Part shown: piece by piece, positions 8,618-21,262 of the stretch
Numbering within the stretch: the first letter of the stretch is position 1
How the letters are laid out: each line of letters starts with the position of its first letter
DNA from: Cryptomeria japonica
Taxonomy: Eukaryota > Streptophyta > Pinopsida > Cupressales > Cupressaceae
Direction of reading: 5' to 3'
Length of the DNA: 64,000 nt
Assembly (NCBI RefSeq): GCF_030272615.1
Contig: NC_081414.1
Coordinates: 306,531,164-306,595,163 of the forward strand
Notes under the pieces: model-generated
Seen by the model: the letters and a program-made list of their open reading frames with translations, nothing else
What the model was told of the DNA's origin: nothing
Database searches by the model: none
Program-made: the position numbers and the translations under genes

Positions 8618-11050
8618 TTAAAAATAGGTTTTAAGGGCCCTGAAACCCAAATACATAAGAAAGATATTCAATATAGCAACAAAAAATAATAGCAGCAAAA
8701 CACCAGCAAAAAGACCAGCAACAAAGGAAAGGACAACAAAAGGCCAGCAAGAAATTGGCCTCAAGCCCAGCAAAAGACAACAATTAGAAATTCTTCATGG
8801 TTTCTTCTGCATCCTGTACCAAAAGTATCATAGCTTTTGCCGCTTCCCTCAAATCAGTATTCTCCTGAGTAGTCTGGCTATCTTTCATCTTCATTTCCTT
8901 CTCCGTTGTAGTCTGCCTAGTTCTGCACCTAGAGGTCTAGTGTTTTAGGCTAGAAGTAGGAGCATCTTCAATAACCATGAGGTCCTTCTCCTGGTTTTTC
9001 TTTTCCAGGTGGTTCACCAGTGCATTCATGTTCTGGGAGGAGACTTTTAGAACTTGGAGGCTATGATCCATAAGGCTTTTTAGGGCTTTCTCATTTCTAG
9101 CCATTCGGGCATTGACATTGTCCTTATCCTCCTCCACCTGTTCCTTCAAAATTTTGATGACGTCCTCCAGGTGTTTTAGGTCACCTTTTATCAAGTCTTT
9201 CTCCTGCTAGTCTTCCATTTCCATTTCTTCCTCCGCTTCACTATTCTCCATCTCCTCATGCAGCTTCCTAGAATCAGACATGTTGATCAACTTGTTGATC
9301 TTAACTTCCAATTCCCTCTATTTACCCTACATGCTGGTAATGTTTTCCACCACCCACTTCTAAAAGCTGAAGAATTCAAGGGTGCAATTGTGAGCGGTAT
9401 TCTGTATGGTTTCCGCAGAATCCTTACTTTGTTCTGTCTCCTCCTCATTAGGGTTTTCACCCTTAGGCTTCAGAGCCTCTCTCTCAATTTTTGAGCTGAC
9501 AATATTATGTTGACAATTATCATAATTGCCCCCTTCCTCTCCTTCCCCATACTCCTCCTCCCTATTGATCTCCTTTTCAGAAATTTCTTCATTATTTTTT
9601 CCTTCTTCTTCCTCACAAAGCACATCCGTTTCTTCCTGCACATTAATCTTCCTTTTTTTATGGGAAGGGGTTTTGGTCTCCTCAATCGAACTAGAGTCTA
9701 TGCTTTTCTCAGAAGTATAAGCATTGAGAATTAGAGGGTCATCCTTTGTTGCCCTAGTCTTATTCTTCATATATTCATAAATCAGCAGGATGAGACCCTG
9801 GTGTGCAAGAGGGTAGGATCTGGGTTTTTTAATGTGGTCGACCAAACTCTCGTTCAGAGAAGAAGCAAGATAGAAGGGCAAATAAATTTTTACCCCATGG
9901 CGGAAGTGGTTCAGGATGGAAAAGTGATAATTGTAAATTTTTGTAAACCTACCATCCACAGTTAAATATTCCATTAATGCCCTAGGAATTTTTTGCCAAA
10001 AAGGTTTTACCTGTTGGGGGGTGAAGTAAGAGATATTATCCTTCTTCTCCAGGTTGCTCTTCTTGTCCTCCATCTTAGGGAAGTTTTTGAAGGCCTCAGC
10101 GGCATACTTTCTATCCCTATAAAATTTGGTCCCCTCCATATTGAGCCCCGTTACCTCCGAGATCAGGCTTTCATCAATGTGCCAGATTTCCCCAAATAGG
10201 GTAGCCCTGTTATTGCTCCAGCTTTTTGCGAACCCCTGAGAAATAGAGCTTCTACTACCATGGAGCTTCTCCATGTAATTAATGAACCCATGTAGGTGGA
10301 GCCTTCTCCACACCTTCCTTTCGCTCTTCCAGTGCTCACACCTGGATGGTTCATTCCTATTAAGGCTACCTCCCATTCTGCTTTTCAGGTCACAATCACC
10401 TCTGTTACAACTCTCAGCCCATAAGTAAAACTCTGTGTTTCTGGTTTCTCCTTGAAAAGATACTTTCACAATTTTGAAATTGTCTTTCATGTTCATACGA
10501 ACCTGGCTATTATTACAATTACCTCTCGCACACATGTGTTCTTGGTAATGATGCCTAGAAGCACTCATTGACTAGCAGTTCATCCACCTCCATACTTTGT
10601 CATTGGTACTTGTTCCCTAAAATTAAATCATAATATTTACTTGCTCCATTAAGGCAATCAAAAAATAATTGTTCCTTAATCTCCCACTTAATGTGATCTT
10701 CCCCTATATATTTGATCCCCTTTTCCAAATTAACCCCTTCATTAGCAAGGATATCCGCTACCTTGTTTTACCCTCTCTAAAAGTGTGGGTTAAAATAATG
10801 CTAACATAGTTATTAAGGACAGTCTTAGCATTTTTAATAATATTAGCAATATTCTAGGAGATTGAACTAATCCCTTTGAGGGCTTGTATTATATTTAAGG
10901 AATCCCCTTCAAGCCAGATTTTTTTAAATTTGAATTCCTGGGCTAACTGGAGGCTCTTAAGCATGGCCATTGCTTCAGCCACATGGTTGTTTTGGATTCC
11001 AAAAGGGGAAGCAAAAGCAGCAATACACCTTCCTAAGAACAATGCTAACA
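8618..11050 (-). mobile_element. F: 5'-truncated LINE-like retroposon with RNase H and a downstream ORF (borders approximate)
   Basis: Both flanks are B ORF2, so this is an insertion. On the minus strand it starts near 11050 inside an RNase H domain and ends near 8618 with a T-rich 3' region containing repeated TTTTGCTGG-like units (8650-8780) and AATCAAAAACA at the tip. I see no LTR. A truncated 5' end, an RNase H of the plant LINE type and an A-rich 3' tip fit a LINE. I could not identify a clear target duplication, so the borders may be wrong by tens of bases. Confidence 0.65.
8784..10568 (-). pseudogene. F downstream ORF, about 595 codons, unknown function
   Basis: A single frame runs from the ATG at 10568 to a TAA at 8784-8786. 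The first 402 codons are open (stop at 9360); a few more stops follow before 9194 and one at 8937. The N-terminal two thirds is globular (SISQGFAKSWSNNRATLFGE, ISEVTGLNMEGTKFYRDRKY, FSILNHFRHGVKIYLPFYLA); an acidic stretch rich in E follows, and the end is a coiled coil (KHLEDVIKILKEQVEEDKD). I do not recognise the family with confidence; it reminds me of proteins labelled putative plant transposon protein. A stop codon lies just before the ATG. An extra ORF after RNase H is unusual for a LINE, so it might belong to a separate unit or a fused transcript. Confidence 0.6.
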
Positions 11051-11051
11051 A
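10600..11051 (-). pseudogene. F RNase H fragment
   Basis: Minus-strand frame AEAMAMLKSLQLAQEFKFKKIWLEGDSLNIIQALKG shows the plant LINE-type RNase H signature: the AEA-MA helix with the catalytic Glu and the LEGDS motif with the catalytic Asp. The first Asp motif lies before the truncation point. The frame has a stop at about 10854 and decays to about 10600 (segments such as ILTHTFREGK remain). In plant LINEs this domain lies at the C-terminus of ORF2 after reverse transcriptase, which is missing here. Confidence 0.7.
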
Positions 11052-12911
11052 ATACTATGTTTTGTAATAAAAAAGGATGAGATCTGGATGGAAGTAGTCA
11101 TCCCAAGAACAATCTGGGTAACAGAGATGGGTTATGAGACTGATGATCATATAATTGAAACCTATGCTAAAGCACTTTTGGAAGCACCAAATGAACCAAA
11201 GGAAGAAGTATTTGGTAGTGCTAATACCATAGAAAGTCAATTAAAATCTAAGAAGAGAGTGAAAAAGGTTGAAGCAATTGTGAGAAGAGGTTCTAGACAG
11301 GTAGAGGCTATTAAAGAAGATGTATTGAAACAAACCGGTATCATTGAGGATGAGTTAGGAACTCTATAGCCCAAAACTCACCTATCACCGGCAGCTACTT
11401 CTTCGAAGAATGACATGCCTGCAACTTTCAAAATAGTTGTAAGGAAAAGAGATCCTTCACCGGCAACCACACCCTCACCTAGGAGAACTAGACAAAAACA
11501 ACAAGCAGTGAGATCTTCGGTTAAAAAGACTACACCAAAGAAGAAGAAGACAAAACAAAACATGGCCCCTCTTGACATATTGCTAAATGAAATTACAGAG
11601 GAAGGGAAACTAAAGAATATAAAGAAAGTGTACGACACTCTGACAACAGATGAAAAAGAACAAGTGGAAAATAGTGTTATTTTACACATGGACATGTATA
11701 AGAAATTTTTGATGGAAGTGATAGATGAAGTACCAGATGAACTATTCAAAAGACTGGAAGCAAGAAGACAAGCTGTTATAGAGCTTGATAAGAAAATCAA
11801 AATTGAAAAGCTACTAGTTGTTTACCTAGTAAACTCACCTAAGGAGATAGATGATTTAATTGCAAAAGCCAACCAGTCAGTATTCTCTACTGCACACCGG
11901 CATATTGCTTTAATGGTTGAAAGAGTTAATGAGGTAACTGAAGAAATAGAAAATGCATGGGATATATTCCTAGTTGAAAAAGAAAACTAGGAAGAGTACA
12001 TGAGCCACAAACCTATAAAGGTATATCAGAAGGACAAGGAAAAGGGTAAAGAAAAAGTTGGTGGACTTCCTAGTTTCAAAGTAAAAGACAACTTACCCCC
12101 ACCTCCTTTGATTACATCATCGGTAACAACAACTATAGAAGATCAACCGGCAATTAAAAGTATGGATGTAGAGGATGTCAATCCTAATCCTGAAGTCTTA
12201 TACACAGTAAATGTTGATACACAAAAGATCTACATTGTGGTAGATAAAGACGCAACTAGTAAGATATACATGGCTAATGAGCCACCAGTAACTAAGCAAA
12301 ATGATCAAACACAAGAGAAACTGATAGATGATAACATAGGACAATAGACACAGACAGAGAAACAAGAAGAGAAAAAGGCTCTGGAATAGGTACATGAACA
12401 TATTCATGAAGAAACAGTACAACCGACAATAGGAGAAGTACAAAAACCATTGCTTAAGGAAATGCAAACACAAACATACCTACCAGAGGTCACAACAAGC
12501 TTGGTTACATCCTCCACTGATGGAGTTCAGAATGTTAGTTCATCATCAACAGGCTATAAATCAACTAATATAACTGAAATACTCTTAGATTCAATCAAAA
12601 GGATAACCGATTGTAGTTCACAAGCTTATAAAGCTATAGATGACACAATCCCAATTTTGAAGAGGCTAGCTCCTAACTGCAATATAGAAAATAAAGATTC
12701 ATTAAGTCAAATTGACATTTTGTCCAGATACATCACTGAGAACATAGTGACAATTGAGAAAATAAAGGAAGAGGCATTAAAGGATAAGATGGAACTTGAA
12801 AAGCAAAAATTCTTTGAAAATCAGATATAGAAGTGTACAAGGGAATTTGACACACTTCTACTAGAACTATGCAACTTATTAAAGGAATTTAAAACTCTAT
12901 ATAAAGATACT
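11050..12911 (+). pseudogene. B ORF2, middle part
   Basis: After F, the frame resumes with KKDEIWMEVV ... IWVTEMGYETDDHIIETYAK, matching G (KKDETLIEVV ... IWIEEMGYEVDAKILDAYAK). A strongly basic, proline-rich segment follows (SPATTPSPRRTRQKQQAV ... KKTTPKKKKTKQN), then helical and acidic regions (LDILLNEITEEGKLKNIKKV...) and a low-complexity stretch rich in T, V and Q. Stops at about 11367, 11988, 12345, 12387 and 12828 break it. It ends at ATACT (12907-12911), the target duplication of C. The basic patch may bind nucleic acid or be a nuclear signal, which is inference. Confidence 0.75.
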
Positions 12912-15900
12912 TGTTGTCTTCAAAATCTGATTCACTTCAATATTCTTATAATAATATGATAACTCTATGCAGAAGAGACATTAAAGGGAAGGAAACTCTT
13001 AGGACAACATATGACAAGGTTTGATTTAACCTTCTACACTTCGGACCTACTTAGAGTCCAGGCGGGTATACCTTTGTGAATTAAATTCACACTTTAAAAA
13101 ATAAATCCATAGCAAACCAGTCCACAAAACCAATGGATCTAATCACCTTAAAACTTACTGAAACAAAGGAATGAAAACTGTACTCATATTCAGTATTTGA
13201 CCTACAAAACATGTAATAGACAACCTCGATCTATACTAGTGCTTTATCCAAGGTCATAGAGTCATCTAAGTTCAAACAATACTCCCACAGTCAAATATCT
13301 ATACATATCCCATTGGTCGGCTTATGTAGATCCCTATATATGCCTAACACATATAAGAATTTATGCTTACCAAAGTAAACTATGCTCATCAAGATTCAAA
13401 ATATCTGACAAGGAATTTATTGGTAGAAGTGATCCCCGCATATTTAATTTCCCTCCTAAAGATAAAAGCTAGCAAACACATCTACTAAAAGTTGCCTTAC
13501 AACCTCTATTCAAATGAAATAACCCTAGATTATTTAGAGTGAAACAGTAAACACATGCAAACACATTTGAAGACAACACAAAGTTTTACTAAAAACCAAT
13601 GGTCTGTATATTGATATTCTTCTTCAAAAAAGTATTACAAGAAACCTTCAAATATTCTCCATTAAAATTTGGAAAAGCTCAGATAAATTTCTGCAGCATT
13701 TTCTTACAATTCTTTGCGATCCTCTTTCTATTAGTCCTAGTATCCATTTATAACAATATGGATACACATAGCTTCGGACATTCCTAGGAGAATTTGTTAC
13801 AATCATTTCTTCTCAAGAAGAAGTTACAAAGATCTTTTACAAAAACAGTTACAAGTCCTTTTTGACCTCCGCAACTTCTTCTACTTGTTGTTCGGTTGCA
13901 ACCTCTTCTAACTGTTCATGAGCGCCCTCTAATTGCTCTACAACTTGGATGGCATATTTTCTTGTCCACTCATTGTACACATCATTAGTTGGCCACACAA
14001 ATTTAATCACTTTTGCCTTTGCCTTGGTTAACCTCTTCTAGGAATTTCTCATCTTGTTGACCTCTGAATTGAGAAAACCATAATGAGACTTGATTTTCTC
14101 TATCTCCTGAATTGTTACAACAAAAAAGGAAGCATCATCTAAATCAACAATTCTTTTTATTCTGGCTGATAGTTTGGCCTCTAATTCCTTAAGCCACACT
14201 TGCAAAATGGCCTTATCTCCATTAAGCTCATTCCACATATCCAAAATCTTGCTTATGTTGTTATATAATAGTGGGGCACTCATGGTATCTGCAAAACTTG
14301 AAATGGTAGCCCTTACTCTTTCTTCATACTTCTTTGCATACAAGGCCTAAGCCTATTTTAAATTCTCCAATTCTTGGGAAGTAATCTCAACCATTTGGGA
14401 GCTAGAAGGTGTTGGAGATGGTGGGAACTCAATGATGGGGCTGGTAGGTGGAGGTCTTGCAGGAGAAGAGGAGATCATTAGTGTTGAAGACTCACCTTGA
14501 TGGTACTATCCTGTCAACTCACTTTGCAGCTTAGCAATGATGCTATCTTTACCACTTACCTCTTCCTTAGCACTATTGTAAGCCTTCAAAATTGTCTCCA
14601 ACTTGACTTGGAGGTCTTCTTTTTCCTTAGCTTCCCTTTATGCTATTGCAACACTAAATTTTGCAGTCTCTAGCATAGTGCTAGGAGCTACCACCACCCC
14701 TATGTTTTGCACTCTTTTTACTATCATTCCACCAAGGTAACTTGACCCTAGGGTGTCCTTATTTCTCCTATTTTCATCTCTTTTGAGGGACCACATGACC
14801 AATGCAGCATTGTCTTTGCTAAAAGTGATTCCCTCCATGGGTTTAGTTTCTTTCCTCACTGCCTCAAATACCAAGGCATCTGCTATGTCCCACTCAGGGA
14901 GAATGAGTACTCCAACTTGTGCCACATTATCTCTTCCTTGCTCAGGAGTGATGGTCTTAAACTCATCGATCATTTCTTGCTTTATTTCCTCCTCCACTAG
15001 AGCTGGATCTTTGTGAGGCTGCTCACCTTTTCTCTTCTCACATCTTGCATTGTATTTGTCAATATTTTGCTTCCATATAAATTGCATGAATGCCCCTAAT
15101 GTACCAAAGTTATTGTCAGCCAAGAAGTCCTCACTGGCCTGTTTGATCTCAAGATCCAACTCCTAGCCCTTAAAATCATTGGTAGTGTTGCTCATCTCAG
15201 CAGCAAGGGGCTCTTCTGGCATTCCATCTTCCACTTCATCATATATGTAGGCTATTTCTCCCAAGCTACCTAACTATATCAGCTACTCAGCTGTTGCTTG
15301 GTCATCTCCTATGTGAAAAGGGGATTGGGATGGAGAGTACAAGGGTGTATCAAATTGTATCTCTTTTCCTACTCTCTGCTTCTTTGGGCTCTCTTGGATG
15401 CCAATGACATCTTGTATCTTCCTCTTTCCTTTAGAGGTAGAGGGATCCCCTATTGTAGGCATCAACACACTATAATTAGACTTCTTATGCAATGTATAGT
15501 CCCTGGGAGCGATTGCTCTAGTAGGGGCAGACCTACTTAGAACCATTCTTTCCTTTTCAGGGTTGTTTTTAACCACAACCTCCCTCTTTTCTTTCAAAGT
15601 CTGCATTACATCCTCAAATCAAAGAATTAGAAATTTTATTTTCTCCTCAAAAGGGAAAAAGCTAAACAATGGGTCATAGCTGGTATCAAACTAATGTACA
15701 AGATCCAAGGCTTTTTTATAAGCCACCCATTTTTCCTTCCTCAGCTCCTGCTCATCTAGATCAAACTCATTTTTAATGAGGTCTTCAGAAAACTAGAACT
15801 GATGGGGTCTACCTCTGCACACTGCTCTCTTTCTAAACATTCCATTAAAGAAGTCTTCAGGATCGGCACACTTGGACACTGCAGTTGACAAATGATAAGG

Positions 15901-18900
15901 TTTAAGAAAATCCTCAAAACAATTCCAACCTCCCTTGTTTATTACAAAATGGTGGGCTATAGTAACCATAGGGAAAATAGTCCCTTTACCCCTGCCTGTT
16001 AGCTCTGCCTCTTGCACACTACCAATTTGTTTGAGGACCTCTACAATTCCCACTTTGAGAGAGACCTGATAGGGCAATAAGAAGGGAGTGCCTCTAAAAC
16101 CAAATACTCTAAAAATTGTGGAGACAGGGTATAAGTAAATATCACCCCAATTATGAACAATCTTTATACTTTCTGCAAATTCTTTTGGTCTAATAAATTC
16201 CAAAAGAACCTTGGGCATTCTTGGGTTTTCTAAACAGAGGAGAATTCTAATCTTTGATGTAAAACATTTATCAAATTTTAAGAAACTGGCATCATCTCTA
16301 TCCCATGACAGCACTATACTCCATAGTTGCACTAGTATCTTTTCTCCATCCTTCTCTTTTATAAGGTCCATTGCACTTGCAAAATTATCACCACCTTTGG
16401 ACAAAAATAGATGCATGAGGAGTGAATACCATCCAAAAGGCCTATCCACCTTCCCATTCTTTATTCCTATCAACCCTCCATGGATATCACCAGTAATAAA
16501 AGAAGCATAATCAAAGGTTACTGCAAGAGAAGGATTCAAAATCTGAGCAATCATTAGCATGTAATGATTGGGCATATTTGCCTCAGCATCCTCTCCTAAA
16601 ATCTGGCAAAGTGACCAATACAATCCCTTAGCCCTAAGGGTGAACCGATTCAATGAGAAGGGCTCTTCAGTGTTGGGTCCTACAACTGTCAACCCACCTA
16701 TCTTCACAAAAAGTTCCTTAAGAGGCGCATTTCTAAGGTGGTTCCTCTATGCACTGTATACTTGAGCTAATGATTTGAAGTTAATGGGTTCCAGAAAATT
16801 GGTAAACTCATTAAGCCCAAAAGCACTTCTGAATTCCTCATTATTTATTTCAATGAGGGCTTTCCCATTTATATCCCTAATGCTCCTTGTGATTGGATCA
16901 TAATTATGTGCAATTTAAGTCAATAGATCCATATTCATGAATACTCCTAGAACTACCAGTTTCCCTACATCTAACTCCTAGATGCTATTCTGCGGGGCTG
17001 GAGAATTTCTCATGCCAAATCCAACTTTGAATAACCCCAACCCAGACAACCCAACCTGTGGATCTCTTAGCCAGTTGCCCTTATCATATAATCCCTCTCT
17101 TATTTTCAAACGAGAAGCTCTTGGCACTAATTCTTTCACCTTTGATGCCTGATTAGTTGACAATGTCAACTGTTTGAGAAAATCATCACAAATGGCCCTT
17201 TCCTAATAATTAACTTTCCCAAAAAATTCTCTCTTAGGTGCCATCATAAAATATGCAAGCAATTTAAACTATTACCCCAACTGGTTCTATTACAAAATCA
17301 AGACCTCAAATAACATGCACTGCTAAGGAATTACCACACAAAAGTAGAAGAAAACCTGTTTCAGCTTGAAGGAATCCACTCTGCAACTGAATGAATTTGC
17401 TTTGTATTTGAAGAAAATAGCTCTACAACCACTCCTCTACAACAATTATTTGGAATGATACCTTTACTCAATCGATAGAAGATCATATATGGTACTCAGG
17501 CTCTTAACTGCGACATTGATACCGCATGCTTCGATCGTCCCTTCAGAATTGAATTCATGAGAGAATTTAAATTTTTCGCTCCAATAGATCACAACATACC
17601 TACACATCTTTTCTCTTTTGCTCTTTCACTGTTTCATAGAGCATAACCTTCGAGCAATTTTGTTAAACGAAATCACGCCAACCATCCAATCAAAGGAAAC
17701 TTGATCGGCCTTTACACTGACTTAGCAGCTTTGCCTTCACTCTGGGCCCTACCTCTTTTCACCATTTCACGAGCTTTATCCTCCGAGCACTTTCCCTTTG
17801 TGAAGCCATGCTAGGCATTAGATGGAACTTTAACTGCTCAGCGTTTAACTCTTATTAGGACCGTCAACTTTTTCATTAACTGTGTCTTTATCTTGATTGC
17901 TAACAGTCTTTTGCTATTTCGCATAGCTTAAACAGCTTTCAACTTCAGGCCATGAAACAACGCGAAGCGTTGGATCGAATCGAAGATGACCATCCTTTAA
18001 GGGGGACCTTTATGCTTGCTTTACTTATGCTTCTTTGTCATTGGTTACTGATTACCATGTGGTAGTCAACCATTAGCCTTGGAAAACTCTTCGAGTTTAG
18101 TTCAATGTCAGCCACATGTCTTTCCCTTATAACCGTCGGTTACACCTTGGCGGGCCCTCAACTTCTTCTCAAACCATGTGTCCATGGACACGTCACCATC
18201 TAGCATTACACCTGGATGAGCCCTTTTTCCTTTCTCTATTTCATGAAGCATATCCTTCGATTGGTTCACCTCCACGAAACAACATGAGCCCTTGGATCAA
18301 AACGGAGTTAATCCCCTTTTAACTTCATGCTTTATCTATCTTTGGGGCCCAAAAACCTTTTCTCTATTTCGCAAGGCATAAAACATGAGCACTTACCATT
18401 GTGAATTCATGTAGGCCGTTGGATTATATTTGACTTACTCGATGCTTAACAACTTAACTGAGTTCAACAGATGTGGGCCCTCTAACTCAAACTCCATCCA
18501 CCTGGCATTTAGTCACTTTTAAACTAACATGTCAACCTTTCATTTGCTGAGAGGACACATCTAATTCCACCTCATCCTTGACATCTGTATCTGCCAGGTC
18601 ATTTCTTATCTCACGGCATGAATCACCTTTGGGACCCACCTTTTAATCCTTAGAGCCGACTTACTGACCATTGTGACCTCCTTCCACATGCCATCATCTT
18701 ACTCACCCTCTCGACCAGCTGGACCATTTGCTTGGAGTGCCACGTCATTTTGCTACTTCGCGAAAGCTAACTATCAAGCATCTTCATCCTACGAAGCTGC
18801 ACTAACCGTCAGATCAAATTGGACTTGATCACCTTTTAGTCACTTGGAAAGTCTTCGCTGCAGGGTCCCACCAAATGCTTTCACCATTTTGTGAAAGGTA

Positions 18901-19409
18901 TTTCACTTGCAAGTTTCGGCTGTGAAATAATGTCAGCCACTAGATCTTGAATGAGATGAAGCCCTTTTAAATTGGACCAAATGCTCCATTTATAATGCAT
19001 TTCCCTTTGGCCATTTCACAAGTCTTAAACCACATGCAACTTTGCCTAACAAAACAACGAAAACCATAGATCCATCTGAGAGCTGCATGCAACTTACTGG
19101 GCCCGACAACATTAGGAAGAAAAGACATAAGGCCTAAATTTTTACAATTAATTCAAATAACCGCCTAGGCAAAAGACATGGGGGGACACCTCTTACGACC
19201 CCAAGACCCATTACTTAAGTGGATAAAGTAATGAAGGAATAGAAACTAGAGGGTTTTCTAATAAAACATTAAACGATTTAAAATTGAAACCCTAAACCCT
19301 TAAGACCTAACACAGACTTGAAGCATTTGATAGTGTGTCTAGCTCAAAATCTCAAAAAACTTAGCCAATTATGGGAAAAGAAAAACCCATTTTTTAAATA
19401 GTGATAACA
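12912..19409 (-). repeat. 3' LTR of C (6,498 bp)
   Basis: It matches 26592-33331 from end to end, including the degenerate U3 array (17600-19030) and the coding frame. It lacks the 246-bp block found at 27881-28126 of the other LTR (junction at about 14202). Differences include many CG-to-TG/CA changes. Confidence 0.93.
13849..17247 (-). pseudogene. LTR-encoded ORF of C, copy in the 3' LTR
   Basis: Starts at tandem ATG codons (17247 and 17244; MMAPKREFFGKVNY) and ends at the TAA at 13849-13851. The main open segments (17169-16978, 16707-15793, 15606-15283, 15159-14638, 14343-14038) are all in one frame, so only nonsense codons break 1,133 codons. Relative to the other copy it lacks exactly 82 codons (the 246-bp block), so the frame is kept (DKAIL joined to QVWLKELEAKL). 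The C-terminus here is better preserved: EEVATEQQVEEVAEVKKDL. It gives the best view of the ancestral start. Function unknown. Confidence 0.82.
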
Positions 19410-19686
19410 ACGGCTCTAATTGGGGATGGTTGATCACAAGGTCAACACAAGAAAAACTCAAAAACTCTGGAGAAACAGAGTAGGAAGGAAACAAAATATA
19501 TACAAATAAAGGACCTACTGTGCATGGACATCAAGAGAAATAATGTTTCAGGAATTGTCCATGCATTGGAAATTCTTGTACTTCATCATTCATATTGTTC
19601 ACAAAATATGAATCCTTACCATTTAAGTCATAGACCACAAAAGGGCCAACCCATAATGATTCAAATTTTTTATGTTTTCCCTTGTC
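19410..19686 (-). other. Untranslated tail of C between integrase and 3' LTR
   Basis: About 277 bp without a sustained frame. A polypurine tract directly at the LTR is not obvious: the minus-strand bases just before the LTR read CCCCAATTAGAGCCG. A better purine run may have decayed. Confidence 0.55.
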
Positions 19687-20690
19687 CTATCCTTTTGCAT
19701 TCCACTGAAGAACAATGTCATCAATTTGAAACTTCGTTAATGATGTCCTTTTATCAAAAAGGTATTTGGACTGCAATTGAATCTTTTGATTTCTCTTATG
19801 AGCCAAAGTTCTGAGCTCTTCCACCTCCACAATTTGTATCATTCTATTTTCCATTGGTTCAGATAGCTCCATGTCCTCATCTTGCAAGAACTTGTAAACT
19901 GGAAGAAGATTATTCACTGGCAATCTGACTTGTGTACCATAAACCAACTCAAAAGGTGACATTCCAATGGCCTTCTTGACTGTTATTCTATCTGCCCACA
20001 AAGATAATTTCAATTTTTGATCCCAAGATCTCTTATTTTCTTCCAGGATTTTCTTGATGATGTTCAAAAGGCTTTTATTGCTGGATTTTGCTTGTCCATT
20101 CCCCTAAGGGTGATAGGGTGAAGAGTAAGACATGATTATTCTATGACTGGTACAAAATCCTACAAACTCTTCAGATCTAAAACTCATGGCATTATCCATC
20201 ACCAATTTTGCAGGTATTCCAAATCTAGTTATTACATTATCCATTAGGAAATCAATGACAACCTTACTTGTAGCTCTTCTTGTAGGAATAGCTTCTATCC
20301 ATTTAGAGAAATAGTCAGTGGCTACTATGATCCATCTATGACCTCTTCCTGATCTCTCAACAATTTCCCCAATAAAATCAATGCCCCACTGGACAAAAGG
20401 GGCTTCCACTATGACTGGATTTAGGGGTAGGGCTCCTTCATACTTCAGCTTGGATGAAAACTTCTAACATGGGTCACATTTTCGGACATGTGCATGAGCA
20501 TCTTTGAATAAGGTAGGCCAATAGTATCCAACCCTGATTATCTTACCAACAGTTGTCTTAGCAAAGTAATGACCCCCACATACTCCATCATGCATCTTAG
20601 TCAATACCCGTTTAGCCTGGAATTCATCCAAACACATTAGTAATTCTCCATCTCTTTTTCTCCAAAATAGATCACCTTGAATGAGCACAT
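19687..20690 (-). pseudogene. C integrase (broken, catalytic Glu replaced)
   Basis: Three open segments: the HHCC zinc finger (HDGVCGGHYFAKTTVGKI ... HAHVRKCDPC, 20688-20464), the core (WGIDFIGEIVERSGRGHRW, RFGIPAKLVMDNAMSFRSEE, 20409-20104) and the C-terminal part (GMSPFELVYGTQVRLPVNN, 20067-19687). The two catalytic aspartates are present (GIDF, MDNA). A stop interrupts the P-Y-H-P motif, and GNGQAKSSNK has Lys where the catalytic Glu is expected (GQAESSN in relatives), so activity is lost. No chromodomain follows; the frame ends near the 3' LTR. Confidence 0.88.
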
Positions 20691-21253
20691 ATTTGTGACT
20701 TGAGCTTCAGAGTTCTTTTGTGATTATGTGTCATTCCTTCTAAGAATTCAGCATCTCTTAAAAATTGGACTATCTCTGAGTACCAAAGTTGTCTCTCAAT
20801 GCTAGTGACTGAAGTACTTTTGACTTCAACATTATGTATTTCAACGTTCAGAAGATTAGACTTAGTCATGAGCTTAGTAAGAGCTGAACCTCTCACCAAC
20901 TTGGTGATCTTTATTTCCAAGTCAAATTCTTAGATTCTATTGATCCATCTGCATCTTTTCCCTGCAACCTCAGACTGGGACAGGATATCCTTAACTGCAA
21001 CATGTGGGACATAAGCAATGATATTTGCATTTACCAGATAGGGCCTAAAAGCCTTGACAGCTTTAACCAAAGCATAAGCTTGTTTCTCCATGGTTTCATA
21101 TTTTAATTCTGCTGCTTGCAAAGACTTGCTATAGAAAGCTATGGGATGTTCATATCCCTCATTATCCTTTTGCAACAATACTGCAGCTACTGTATGATAT
21201 GAAGCAAAAGAAAACAAAGAAAAGGGCTTACTGTAGTCAGGAGATTTTAACAC
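20690..21253 (-). pseudogene. C native RNase H and connection to integrase
   Basis: The segment 21253-20930 reads SYHTVAAVLLQKDNEGYEHP, FYSKSLQAAELKYETMEKQA, VKAFRPYLVNANIIAYVPH, the usual gypsy RNase H located after RT, with the catalytic Glu in YETMEKQ retained. The first catalytic Asp position reads FSFASYH and appears lost. A degraded connection follows to about 20690. Confidence 0.8.
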
Positions 21254-21262
21254 TGGTGCTTC

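Noticed and set aside
17460-19060. Possible CRISPR-like or satellite array in the LTR of C
   Set aside because: The units are degenerate, unevenly spaced, lie in both LTRs and belong to a plant retrotransposon U3.
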